The notes beneath the pieces were generated by a model. That model saw nothing but the letters and a program-made list of their open reading frames with translations. It was not told where the DNA came from and searched no databases. A program made the position numbers and the translations under genes. From Ottowia sp. (GTDB taxonomy: Bacteria > Pseudomonadota > Gammaproteobacteria > Burkholderiales > Burkholderiaceae_C), in NCBI RefSeq assembly GCF_016703145.1, contig NZ_JADJCO010000003.1:62001-126000 (forward strand): 64,000 bases of DNA, given 5' to 3'. This document shows, one piece after another, positions 48,732-56,291 of this stretch; positions within the stretch are counted from its first letter, which is position 1; every line of letters begins with the position of its first letter.

Positions 48732-50708
48732 ATGACCCGTTCTTCCCCCTTCCGCCTCGCCCTCGTCGCCGGAGCCTGCATACTGGCCGCTGCACCAGCC
48801 TTGGCGCAAACCGCGCCCAAGGCGCCCGAGCCCGCCACGCTGAAAGCCAATGCCGAAATGGTGAAGTCGCTGCCCTTCGCCGATCGCCAGGATTTCGAGG
48901 ACGCGATGCGCGGCTTCGTCGGCACGGTGCCCGATGCGCTGGTGCCCGGCCCCAGCACGCGCCCGGCCTGGAACCTCAAGCCCTACGACTTCCTGAAAGC
49001 CGACACGCCGATCGACAGCGTCAACCCGAGCCTGTGGCGCCAGGCGCAGCTCAACCTCATCCACGGCCTCTTCAAGGTGACCGACCGCGTCTACCAGGTG
49101 CGCGGCTTCGACCTGGCGAACATGACCATCATCGAAGGCGACAACAGCCTGATCCTGATCGACCCACTGCTGGCCGTTGAGACCTCCCGCGCCGCGCTCG
49201 ATCTGTACTACCAGCACCGGCCGAAGAAGCCGGTGGGCGCCGTCATCTACACCCACAGTCACTCTGACCACTTCGGCGGCGTCAAGGGCGTGATCAGCGA
49301 GGCCGATGTCGCGGCCGGCAAGGTGCAGGTGATCGCGCCTTCGGGCTTCATGGAGGCGGCCGTGGCCGAGAACATCCTGGCCGGCACCGCCATGAGCCGG
49401 CGCGCGCACTACCAGTTCGGCGTGCTGCTGCCCTCGGGCCCGCGCGGCCAGGTCGATGGCGGCCTGGGCAAGCGGCTGGCGGGCGGCACCACCACGCTGA
49501 TCGCGCCCACCAGCACCATCGAGAAGACCACCGAAGAGCGCACCATCGACGGCGTGCCCTTCGTGTTCCGGCTGGTGCCGAGCTCGGAGGCGCCGTCGGA
49601 GATGCTGATCCACCTGCCGCAGCAGCGCGTGCTCAACATGGCCGAGGACGTGGCGCACACCATGCACAACCTCTACACCATCCGCGGCGCCGAGGTGCGC
49701 GACGGCAACCTGTGGGCCAAATACATCGACCAGGCGCGCCTGGACTTCGGCGACAAGAGCGACATGATGATCACGCAGCACCATTGGCCGGTGACGGGGC
49801 GCGAGCGCGTCGTCGATCTGCTGGCCAAGCAGCGCGACATGTACAAGTTCATCAACGACCAGACGCTGCGCCTGCTCAACCACGGCCTGGGCCCGCAGGA
49901 CATCGCCGAGCAACTGCGCATGCCCGCCAGCCTGGAGCGCGAATGGTCGGCACGCGGCTACTACGGCACCCTGCGCCACAACGCCAAGGCGGTCTACCAG
50001 AAGTACCTGGGCTGGTACGACGCCAACCCGGCCAACCTGGACCCGCTGCCGCCCGTGCCCTACGCGAAGAAGACGGTCGAGTACATGGGCGGCGCCGACG
50101 CCGTGCTGGCCCGCGCCCGCGAAGACTTCAAGAAGGGCGAGTACCGATGGGTGGCCAGCGCGATGAACCAGCTGGTCTTTGCCGATCCGGCCAACAGCGC
50201 CGCGCGCGAGCTGGGCGCCGACGCGCTGGAGCAGCTGGGCTACCAGTCGGAGGCCGCCACCTGGCGCAACGCCTACCTGGCCGGCGCGATGGAGCTGCGC
50301 GGCGGCGTGCCGAAAATCCCCGCGCGCAGCAGCAGCAACCCCGACACGCTCAAGGCGACGAGCAACGAGCTGTACTTCGACTACATGGCCGTGCGCCTGA
50401 ACGCGGCCAAGGCCGAGGGCAAGAAGGTGGTGATCAACTGGAACTTCACCGATTCGAAGCAACAGCTTGCGCTGACGCTGGAGAACTCGGCCCTGACCCA
50501 CGCCCCTGGCCAGGCGCGCAACGCCGACGCCACGCTCACCCTGAGCCGCGCCACGCTGGACGCCATCACCTTGCGCCAGACCACCTTCCCCGAGGCGATC
50601 CAGTCCGGTCAGATCAAGCTCGAAGGCGACCGCGCCAAGATCGGCGAACTGCTCGGCATGCTCGACACCTTCGAGCAGATGTTCCCGATCGTCGAGCCGA
50701 AGAAGTAA
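48732..50708 (+). CDS. Alkylsulfatase (metallo-beta-lactamase fold), exported form
   Basis: 658 residues, a clear paralogue of the preceding gene (shared SLWRQAQLN-type, KVxxRxYQVRGFDLANxTxIEGD and MNQLVFADPAN blocks). It adds an N-terminal signal peptide (MTRSSPFRLALVAGACILAAAPALAQ). Zinc ligands are in THSHSDHFGG (near 178-187) and MAEDVAHTMHNL. The C-terminal SCP2-like part ends LLGMLDTFEQMFPIVEPKK. It would act in the periplasm or outside the cell on alkyl sulfate esters. It lies 97 nt after the first copy on the same strand. Confidence 0.85.
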   Translation: MTRSSPFRLALVAGACILAAAPALAQTAPKAPEPATLKANAEMVKSLPFADRQDFEDAMRGFVGTVPDALVPGPSTRPAWNLKPYDFLKADTPIDSVNPSLWRQAQLNLIHGLFKVTDRVYQVRGFDLANMTIIEGDNSLILIDPLLAVETSRAALDLYYQHRPKKPVGAVIYTHSHSDHFGGVKGVISEADVAAGKVQVIAPSGFMEAAVAENILAGTAMSRRAHYQFGVLLPSGPRGQVDGGLGKRLAGGTTTLIAPTSTIEKTTEERTIDGVPFVFRLVPSSEAPSEMLIHLPQQRVLNMAEDVAHTMHNLYTIRGAEVRDGNLWAKYIDQARLDFGDKSDMMITQHHWPVTGRERVVDLLAKQRDMYKFINDQTLRLLNHGLGPQDIAEQLRMPASLEREWSARGYYGTLRHNAKAVYQKYLGWYDANPANLDPLPPVPYAKKTVEYMGGADAVLARAREDFKKGEYRWVASAMNQLVFADPANSAARELGADALEQLGYQSEAATWRNAYLAGAMELRGGVPKIPARSSSNPDTLKATSNELYFDYMAVRLNAAKAEGKKVVINWNFTDSKQQLALTLENSALTHAPGQARNADATLTLSRATLDAITLRQTTFPEAIQSGQIKLEGDRAKIGELLGMLDTFEQMFPIVEPKK

Positions 50709-50919
50709 CGCGTCCTGCGTTTCAGCTGCCATTCGCCGCATGGGCGCAACTTCCCAGCGGTGGCATGGGCGTATCACCGCATGATGTTGAGCCTGTATCC
50801 CGAGGCCGCCCAGAGGAGCCCGGCTTGGTCCGCCGGCGCCGCAGGGCCGCTGCGGAGGACCAGGCCCTTGATCAGCGGCCTGCGCAACGGATCGGCGGGG
50901 CGCCGACGCGCCAACCCAC

Positions 50920-51130
50920 CGCTTCCGACACGAACACCTTGACCATGGCCGATTCATGCTTGATGCTTTCGTGGGCATCGAGCTTCGCGGCCGCGTGCCA
51001 TGTCATCAGGCGTGCGGCGCACAGGTCGTGAGTCCGCCACCATCGCCTGCACCTGCTGCAACTGCCCGAACGAGCGCCTTCGGAGCGCCGAACCGCTTCG
51101 CGCAGAGCCGGAAGTCGGTCGCTGTCGCCG
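50920..51130 (-). pseudogene. Acyl-CoA dehydrogenase C-terminal scrap
   Basis: In the 436-nt gap after the alkylsulfatases, leftward frames give SFGQLQQVQAMVADS and then AARLMTWHAAAKLDAHESIKHESAMVKVFVSEAVG, the usual helices near the C-terminus of an acyl-CoA dehydrogenase, before the frame dissolves. It is not part of the intact acyl-CoA dehydrogenase gene that starts at 52305, which has its own full C-terminus. It is probably a leftover of a neighbouring paralogue. The rest of the gap shows nothing I recognise. Confidence 0.5.
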
Positions 51131-51144
51131 AACATTCCGGCGTG

Positions 51145-52305
51145 TCAAACGCCGTACCCAGCCCGCGCCAGCGTGCGCTTCGCGATATTGAGCTGGTGAA
51201 TCTGGCTCGTGCCTTCGTAGAGCCGGAACAGCCGCACGTCGCGGTAGAAGCGCTCCATGCCGTGATCGGCGATGTAGCCGTAGCCGCCCAGCATCTGCAC
51301 GCTGCGGTCGGCCACCCGGCCGCACATCTCGGACGCGAAGTACTTGCACATCGACGCCTCCATCGTCACGTCGATCCCCTCGTCGCGCTTGCGCGCGGTG
51401 TCCAGCACCAGCGCCCGGGCCGCGTGGATCTCGGTCTGGCTGTCGGCGATCAAGGCCTGGATCAGCTGGAAGCTCGAGAGCGTCTGGCCGAACTGCTTGC
51501 GTGTGGCCACAAAAGTCACGGCGTCCTCCAGCATGCGGATCGCCGGCCCGATGCACAAGGCCGCCAGATGGATGCGTTGCTTGTTCAACACCTTCATCGC
51601 CGTCTTGAAGCCCTGGCCTTCGCGGCCGCCGATGACGTTCTCCGCCGGCACGATGCAGTCGGCCATGTGCACCTCGGACACCGGCGAGCCGGCCTGGCCC
51701 ATCTTCCGGTAGGCCGGGCCGGTGCTGAGCCCGGGCATGCCGCGCTCCACCAAAAAGGCCGTGACGCCGCGCGCCGACAGGTCGTCGGGGTCGGTGCGCG
51801 CCATCACCGTGAACAGGCCCGCGATCGGTGCGTTGGTGATGAAGCACTTGGTGCCGTCGAGCACGTAGTGGTCGCCGTCGCGCCGCGCCGAGGTGCGCAG
51901 CGACGCCGCGTCCGAACCGGCTTCGGGCTCGGTCAGCGCAAACGCACCGGTCAGTTCGCCGCTGGCGAGCCTGGGCAGGTAGCGCCGCTTCTGTTCTTCG
52001 GTGCCATCGGCTACCAGGGCCTCGGAGCCGATGCCGGTGTTGGTGCCGACACGGGCCCGGAATGCCACTGAGCATTGCGACAGCTCCATGGCCGCCAGCA
52101 CCAGTTCTTCGGTGGTCATTCCTGCGCCGCCATAGGCCTCGGGGATCGAATAGCCGAACAGGCCCTGCGCCGCCATGTCGGCCACCAGATCGGCGGGCAC
52201 CTCGTCGGCCTCGGCCACGCGTACCTCGTTCGGCACCAGCCGCTCGCGCACGTAGCTGCGCAGGCTGCTCAGAAATTGCTCGAACGCTTCGGGATCACGC
52301 TGCAT
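51145..52305 (-). CDS. Acyl-CoA dehydrogenase
   Basis: 386 residues from ATG 52305, with an AAGGAG ribosome site before it. Signatures are GAFALTEPEAGSDAASLRTSARRDGDHYVLDGTKCFITNA (near 120-160) and QMLGGYGYIADHGMERFYRDVRLFRLYEGTSQIHQLNIAKRTL at the C-terminus. YEGTSQ carries the catalytic Glu in the medium/short-chain position, unlike the LCAD-type enzyme at 43737. It makes the first double bond of an acyl-CoA and passes electrons to ETF. No partner genes stand beside it, so the substrate chain length is open. Confidence 0.85.
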   Translation of the reverse strand: MQRDPEAFEQFLSSLRSYVRERLVPNEVRVAEADEVPADLVADMAAQGLFGYSIPEAYGGAGMTTEELVLAAMELSQCSVAFRARVGTNTGIGSEALVADGTEEQKRRYLPRLASGELTGAFALTEPEAGSDAASLRTSARRDGDHYVLDGTKCFITNAPIAGLFTVMARTDPDDLSARGVTAFLVERGMPGLSTGPAYRKMGQAGSPVSEVHMADCIVPAENVIGGREGQGFKTAMKVLNKQRIHLAALCIGPAIRMLEDAVTFVATRKQFGQTLSSFQLIQALIADSQTEIHAARALVLDTARKRDEGIDVTMEASMCKYFASEMCGRVADRSVQMLGGYGYIADHGMERFYRDVRLFRLYEGTSQIHQLNIAKRTLARAGYGV

Positions 52306-52383
52306 GTGTTGCTCCTTGCTTGATGGAATGGGCGCGATGGAAAAGGTTGAAGTCCCAGCAAGTGGTGTAAGTCTTCTTTCACT

Positions 52384-52436
52384 CGCTGCGCGGCAAGGCG
52401 CGTAGGGCGTAGCCCGAAGCGCCTTGCCGCGCAGCG
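52384..52436. repeat. Long perfect inverted repeat (18-bp arms)
   Basis: The arms CGCTGCGCGGCAAGGCGC (52384-52401) and GCGCCTTGCCGCGCAGCG (52419-52436) are perfectly complementary. The 17-nt loop contains a further GGGC-GTA-GCCC hairpin. It lies between the acyl-CoA dehydrogenase gene and the first IS fragment. No T-run follows on either side, so a simple terminator is doubtful. It could be the edge of a mobile element or a regulatory hairpin in the gene's leader. Confidence 0.6.
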
Positions 52437-52523
52437 GCCGCTCTCCTGTTCGGGGGAGGTCATCGTGAGTCCGGATAAGGTTTGAGGTGCGACCCACCAA
52501 ACCTGTCCATAAAGGAAATCACA

Positions 52524-52718
52524 ATGACCACCGCCACTATGGCATTAGCCGAGCTCGCCGAGAAGGGAGCCGATGTCGACGTCCTGCGCCAGATGGTGCA
52601 ATTCATGGCCCAGCGCCTGCTAGAGTTCGATGTCGAAGGCCGCTGCGGCGCCGCCTACGACCAGAAGAATCCTACCGAACGCCTCAACAGCCGCAACGGC
52701 TACCGCGAGCGCACCTAG
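52524..52718 (+). pseudogene. IS256-family transposase N-terminal fragment
   Basis: 64 codons: MTTATMALAELAEKGADVDVLRQMVQFMAQRLLEFDVEGRCGAAYDQKNPTERLNSRNGYRERT. The RLNSRNGYRER motif is the hallmark N-terminal region of IS256/Mutator transposases. The frame ends where the IS1182-type element is inserted, and nothing of the rest is found. The upstream CTGTCCATAAAGGA leader is also typical of this family, as I recall. Confidence 0.75.
52715..52718 (+). repeat. Target-site duplication CTAG (left copy)
   Basis: CTAG directly precedes the left terminal repeat of the IS1182-type element. It recurs at 54275-54278 after the right end. Confidence 0.6.
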
Positions 52719-54274
52719 GAGCGTGGTCGGCAGAAGGGAAGTCCCTGCCAACCCGAGCGCTGCTTGAACGTTGAACGAGCATGGCCATCAGCTACCGCCC
52801 CTACGAACCGCAGCAGGAGATGCTGCTGCCTGCGTCGCTTCAGGACTGGCTGCCCCAAGGGCATCTGGCGTACTTCATCAGCGACACGGTCGACGCGCTG
52901 GACCTCCAGGCGTTCTATGCCCGCTACGCCGGAGGCGGCGCGCGCAACCAGCCCTTTCACCCGGCCATGATGGTCAAGGTGCTGGTCTACGGCTACGCCA
53001 CGGGCGTGTTCAGCTCGCGCAAGATCGAGCGCCGGCTGCACGAGGACCTGGCGTTTCGGATGCTGGGCGCGGGCAACTTCCCCAGGCACCGCACCATCCG
53101 GGACTTCCGTGCGCTGCACTTGAAGGAGTTGTCGGACTTGTTCGTGCAGGTGGTCAAGCTGGCCCGTGAGATGGGGCTGCTCAAGTTGGGCACAGTGGCC
53201 ATCGACGGCACCAAGATCAAGGCCAACGCCAGTCGCCACAATGCCATGAGCCACGAGCGCATGCAGCAGGCCGAGACCGAACTCAAGGCACGGATCGACG
53301 CCTTGCTCGAGCGTGCCAAGACCATCGACGCCGCAGGGGCTGACGAGCCCGAGTTGGACATCCCGGCCGAGATCGAACGACGCGAGGCCCGCCTGAAGGC
53401 CATCACCGCCGCCCGCGAGCGCCTGGAGCAGCGCCAACGCGATGCCGACATCGAGCGCGGCCGTAGCCAAGACGATGATCGCAAGCCCCGCGACGACAGA
53501 GGCAACCCCAAGGGCGGGCGCTACAAGCGCGAGTTCGGCGTGCCCGAGGCGAAGGCACAGGACAACTTCACCGACCCCGACAGCCGCATCATGAAGCGCG
53601 CCGGTGGTGGCTTCGATGCCAGCTACAACGCGCAGACGGCGGTGGACGACACGGCGCACATCATCGTGGCCGCCGAGCTGAGCAACAACGCGGCCGACAC
53701 GCACCAGTTGGTGCCGATGCTGCAGGCGGTACAGGCCAACACCGGTGAGCTCCCACGGCAAGGCCTGGCCGATGCGGGCTATCGCAGCGAAGACAACTTC
53801 AAGCGGCTGGCGAGCCTGCCCATCGAGGTGGTGGTGGCACTGGGTCGCGAAGGCAAGCAGCACGCGCAGATCGATCCCAACACCCATCCGTACACGGTGG
53901 CGATGGCCACCAGGCTGCAAACCGACCAGGGCCGTGCGGCCTACCGCAGACGCAAGTGGATCGCCGAGCCGCCCAACGGCTGGATCAAGAGCGTGCTGGG
54001 GTTTCGTCAGTTCAGCCTGCGAGGACTGCATCGCGTGCAAGCCGAGTTCAAGCTTGTGTGCCTGGCGCTGAATCTGCGGCGCATGGCTGCCATGCAGGTG
54101 GCATGAGGCAAGCGCGATGAGTCGATCCGACCCAAGCGCAGTGCCTCAGAGTGGCACGGTGGTGCCTATGACGCTCAAGATCACCGCATCGACGGGTGCA
54201 CTCGCGCGAATCGGCGCTCCGCGCCGCAATTCGATCAATTACGCGGGGGCGGCAAACTTCTGCCGCCCACGCTC
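52719..54274 (+). mobile_element. Complete IS1182-family insertion sequence (1556 bp)
   Basis: The left end GAGCGTGGTCGGCAGAAG and the right end (reverse complement GAGCGTGGGCGGCAGAAG) form imperfect terminal inverted repeats with one mismatch in the first 18 bases. A CTAG duplication stands on both sides. One intact transposase fills the element. It is inserted in the IS256 fragment. Intact ends, duplication and gene suggest it is recent and possibly active. Confidence 0.8.
52781..54106 (+). CDS. IS1182-family transposase
   Basis: 441 residues, intact. It begins SYRPYEPQQEMLLPASLQDWLPQGHLAYFISDTVDALDL, typical of the IS1182 N-terminal domain. The DDE core has TVAIDGTKIKANAS (first Asp, near 143-156), LADAGYRSEDN (second Asp, near 326-336) and WIAEPPNGWIKSVLGFRQFSLRG (Glu, near 393-415). 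A long charged coiled region (near 165-260) separates the first two. It cuts and joins the element's ends, acting on the inverted repeats at 52719 and 54274. Confidence 0.9.
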   Translation: MAISYRPYEPQQEMLLPASLQDWLPQGHLAYFISDTVDALDLQAFYARYAGGGARNQPFHPAMMVKVLVYGYATGVFSSRKIERRLHEDLAFRMLGAGNFPRHRTIRDFRALHLKELSDLFVQVVKLAREMGLLKLGTVAIDGTKIKANASRHNAMSHERMQQAETELKARIDALLERAKTIDAAGADEPELDIPAEIERREARLKAITAARERLEQRQRDADIERGRSQDDDRKPRDDRGNPKGGRYKREFGVPEAKAQDNFTDPDSRIMKRAGGGFDASYNAQTAVDDTAHIIVAAELSNNAADTHQLVPMLQAVQANTGELPRQGLADAGYRSEDNFKRLASLPIEVVVALGREGKQHAQIDPNTHPYTVAMATRLQTDQGRAAYRRRKWIAEPPNGWIKSVLGFRQFSLRGLHRVQAEFKLVCLALNLRRMAAMQVA

Positions 54275-54278
54275 CTAG
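54275..54278 (+). repeat. Target-site duplication CTAG (right copy)
   Basis: CTAG follows the right terminal repeat of the IS1182-type element and matches 52715-52718. Confidence 0.6.
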
Positions 54279-54282
54279 GACG

Positions 54283-55408
54283 CAATACTGTTCAGATAGA
54301 CAAATGGCCAGCATAATTCGGCTCCATCCAATCCATGGAGGACGGAGCCGATGGCAAGAACGCGCAAGGTACTGCCGCACCAGGTCGATGTCGCCCACCT
54401 GATCAGCACAGGTGTACTGGCAAGCGTGTGTTCGAGGCCTCTGATCGACGAGGTGCTGGCCGAGACAGGGCGAGGCAGTCAGCGCAATCGGCTACCCCAC
54501 AGCCGTACGCGGCCAGAGCGCCTTCCCGCAGGCGCGCCTGCTCGGCCTGGTCGAGTGCGGCACGCACGCCATCGTGGCCGCCGGCATCGCCGCGTACGCA
54601 CGCAGCGAGAAGGCGATGGCCACGGAACTGCTGCCGGGCTGGCTGCGCAAGGACATGTTGGTAATGGCCGACCGGGGCTTCTACAGCTTCAAGCTCTGGG
54701 CGCTCGCTTGCGACAGCGGCGCCACGCTGCTGTGGCGCGTGAGTTCCAACATCAAGCTGGCGGCGCAGCAGGTCCTGCCCGATGGCTCGTACCTGAGCAC
54801 CGTCTTCGACAGTGAAGACAGCGCCCGGCGGCATGGCCGCACGGTGCGCGTCATCGAGTACACGCTGCGCGACTTGGCCGTCCCCACAAAGGACAGCTAC
54901 CGCCTGGTGACCACTTTGCTCGACCCCGAGCAGGCGCCCGGCCAAGAATTGGCGGCGCTGTACCACGAGCGCTGGGAGATCGAGGGTGTGTTCGATGAGT
55001 TCAAGACGCACCTGCGCGCCAGCAGCACCGTGCTGCGCAGCAAGACGCCCGATCTGGTGAAGCAGGAACCGTGGGGGCTGCTGCTGGCGCACTTCGCCAT
55101 CCGCCAACTCATGGCACAAGCGGCTTGGCAGCGCGCACTCGACCCGGATCGCCTGAGCTTCAGCCACGCGGCGCGCGTGATCAAACGCAAGATGCCGCAA
55201 GCAGCGGCTGTTCCCCCCTGAGCGCCTCGAAAGCTGGCGTGAGTCCCTGCTGGCCGAGATTGCCCGTGGTCGCTGCGTTAGTAGCCGCGGACGCCTCAAC
55301 CCGCGCGGAGTCAAGCGCAAGATGAGCAGCTTCACCGTCCGCCATCGCGGCGCGTTGCTCCACCAGCGACATCAGCCCACGCCAGTACTGCGTATCTGAA
55401 CAGTATTG
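54283..55408 (+). mobile_element. IS4-family element with internal deletion
   Basis: Perfect 16-bp terminal inverted repeats are present: CAATACTGTTCAGATA at 54283-54298 and its reverse complement TATCTGAACAGTATTG at 55393-55408. The element is shortened by loss of part of the transposase. No clear target duplication was found. Its right end lies 20 nt from the tRNA-Phe 3' end. Confidence 0.8.
54351..55399 (+). pseudogene. IS4-family transposase, deleted and frameshifted
   Basis: The N-terminus MARTRKVLPHQVDVAHLISTGVLASVCSRPLIDEVLAETG is in one frame to about 54497. Roughly 100 or more residues are then missing. The middle resumes with RGQSAFPQARLLGLVECGTHAIVAAGIAAY and LVMADRGFYSFKLWALA (second catalytic Asp), and YHERWEIEGVFDEFKTHLR carries the IS4 Y-R-E signature. 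A second shift near 55210 separates the C-terminal tail (ERLESWRESLLAEIARGR to PTPVLRI). The first catalytic Asp region is lost, so it cannot work. Confidence 0.8.
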
Positions 55409-55427
55409 GGACTAGGCGTAGAAGGGA

Positions 55428-55503
55428 TGGTGGCCTGGGACGGAATCGAACCATCGACACGCGGATTTTCAATCCGCTGCTCTACCAACTGAGCTACCGG
55501 GCC
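55428..55503 (-). tRNA. tRNA-Phe (anticodon GAA)
   Basis: 76 nt including the encoded CCA. The anticodon stem-loop is GCGGA-TTGAAAA-TCCGC, with GAA in the loop. The D arm has AGCTCAGTTGGTAGAGC, the T arm is GATGG-TTCGATT-CCGTC, and the acceptor is GGCCCGG/CCAGGCC with one mismatch. It reads leftwards and ends 20 nt before the IS4-type element, at the border between accessory DNA and the core gene block. Confidence 0.92.
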
Positions 55504-55541
55504 AACAAGCTGCTTATTATAGCAATGCTCCCAGCGTTTTC

Positions 55542-56252
55542 TCAGGTCGCGACGGCTCCGCTCCGGCGCCCGCGAGACAGATCGACGCCCAGTTGCTTGA
55601 GCTTGCGGTAGAGGTGCGTGCGCTCCAACCCGGTCTTCTCGGCCACGCGCGTCATGGAACCGCCCTCTTTGGCGAGATGGAACTCGAAGTAGGCTTTTTC
55701 GAACGCGTCCCGTGCGTCACGCAGGGGTCTGTCGAGCTCGAAAATCCGTTGCCCCTGTGGCGTCAGGTCGACGGTGGCGGGAAGGGACTGCCCCCCTGTC
55801 ATGGCGGCTTCCACCGTCAGGTCAGCTGCGGAGACGGTCAGATCACCGGGGTCTATCGCTTCGGCCACTGGCCGGCGCGCCGCAGTCATGTCCCGCGCAA
55901 TGGCCTGCTCCACGGCTTTCAGCAACTTCTGCAGGGTGATGGGTTTTTCCAGAAAGGAATACGCACCAATGCGCGTGGCTTCGACAGCGGTATCGATGGT
56001 GGCGTGGCCACTCATCATGATGACTGGCATGGTCAATTGGCCGGTGCCTCGCCACTCCTTCAGCAACGTCACGCCATCGGTGTCCGGCATCCAGATATCG
56101 AGCAGCACCAGATCAGGCCGCGCCCGCTGGCGCGCGGCGCGCGCCTGGGCAGCGTTCTCGGCAAGTTCGACGGCATGGCCTTCGTCATTCAGGATCTCCG
56201 ACAGGAGATCCCGGATGCCCAACTCGTCGTCAACCACCAGAATGTTGGCCAT
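55542..56252 (-). CDS. NtrX-like response regulator without the AAA+ domain
   Basis: 236 residues. An N-terminal receiver domain (ILVVDDELGIRDLLSEIL, phospho-acceptor Asp in LVLLDIWMPDTDG near residue 52, Thr/Ser and Lys in MMSGHATID and FLEKPI) is followed by a linker. A C-terminal Fis-type helix-turn-helix (GGSMTRVAEKTGLERTHLYRKLKQLGVDL, near 196-224) ends it. The sigma-54 AAA+ module of classical NtrX is absent, a form I recall in betaproteobacteria, so it probably acts without ATP-driven sigma-54 activation. It lies 39 nt after the NtrY-like kinase gene and is its partner. Confidence 0.88.
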   Translation of the reverse strand: MANILVVDDELGIRDLLSEILNDEGHAVELAENAAQARAARQRARPDLVLLDIWMPDTDGVTLLKEWRGTGQLTMPVIMMSGHATIDTAVEATRIGAYSFLEKPITLQKLLKAVEQAIARDMTAARRPVAEAIDPGDLTVSAADLTVEAAMTGGQSLPATVDLTPQGQRIFELDRPLRDARDAFEKAYFEFHLAKEGGSMTRVAEKTGLERTHLYRKLKQLGVDLSRGRRSGAVAT

Positions 56253-56291
56253 GTTGGAGTGAGTTTCCTTTTCTTGATGCGGGCCCGTCGA

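Noticed and set aside
55428..55503. tRNA-Phe as the attachment site of an integrative island
   Set aside because: No integrase gene lies beside it and I saw no second copy of its 3' end in the window. The adjacent DNA is an IS pile-up, so only a loose border can be claimed.
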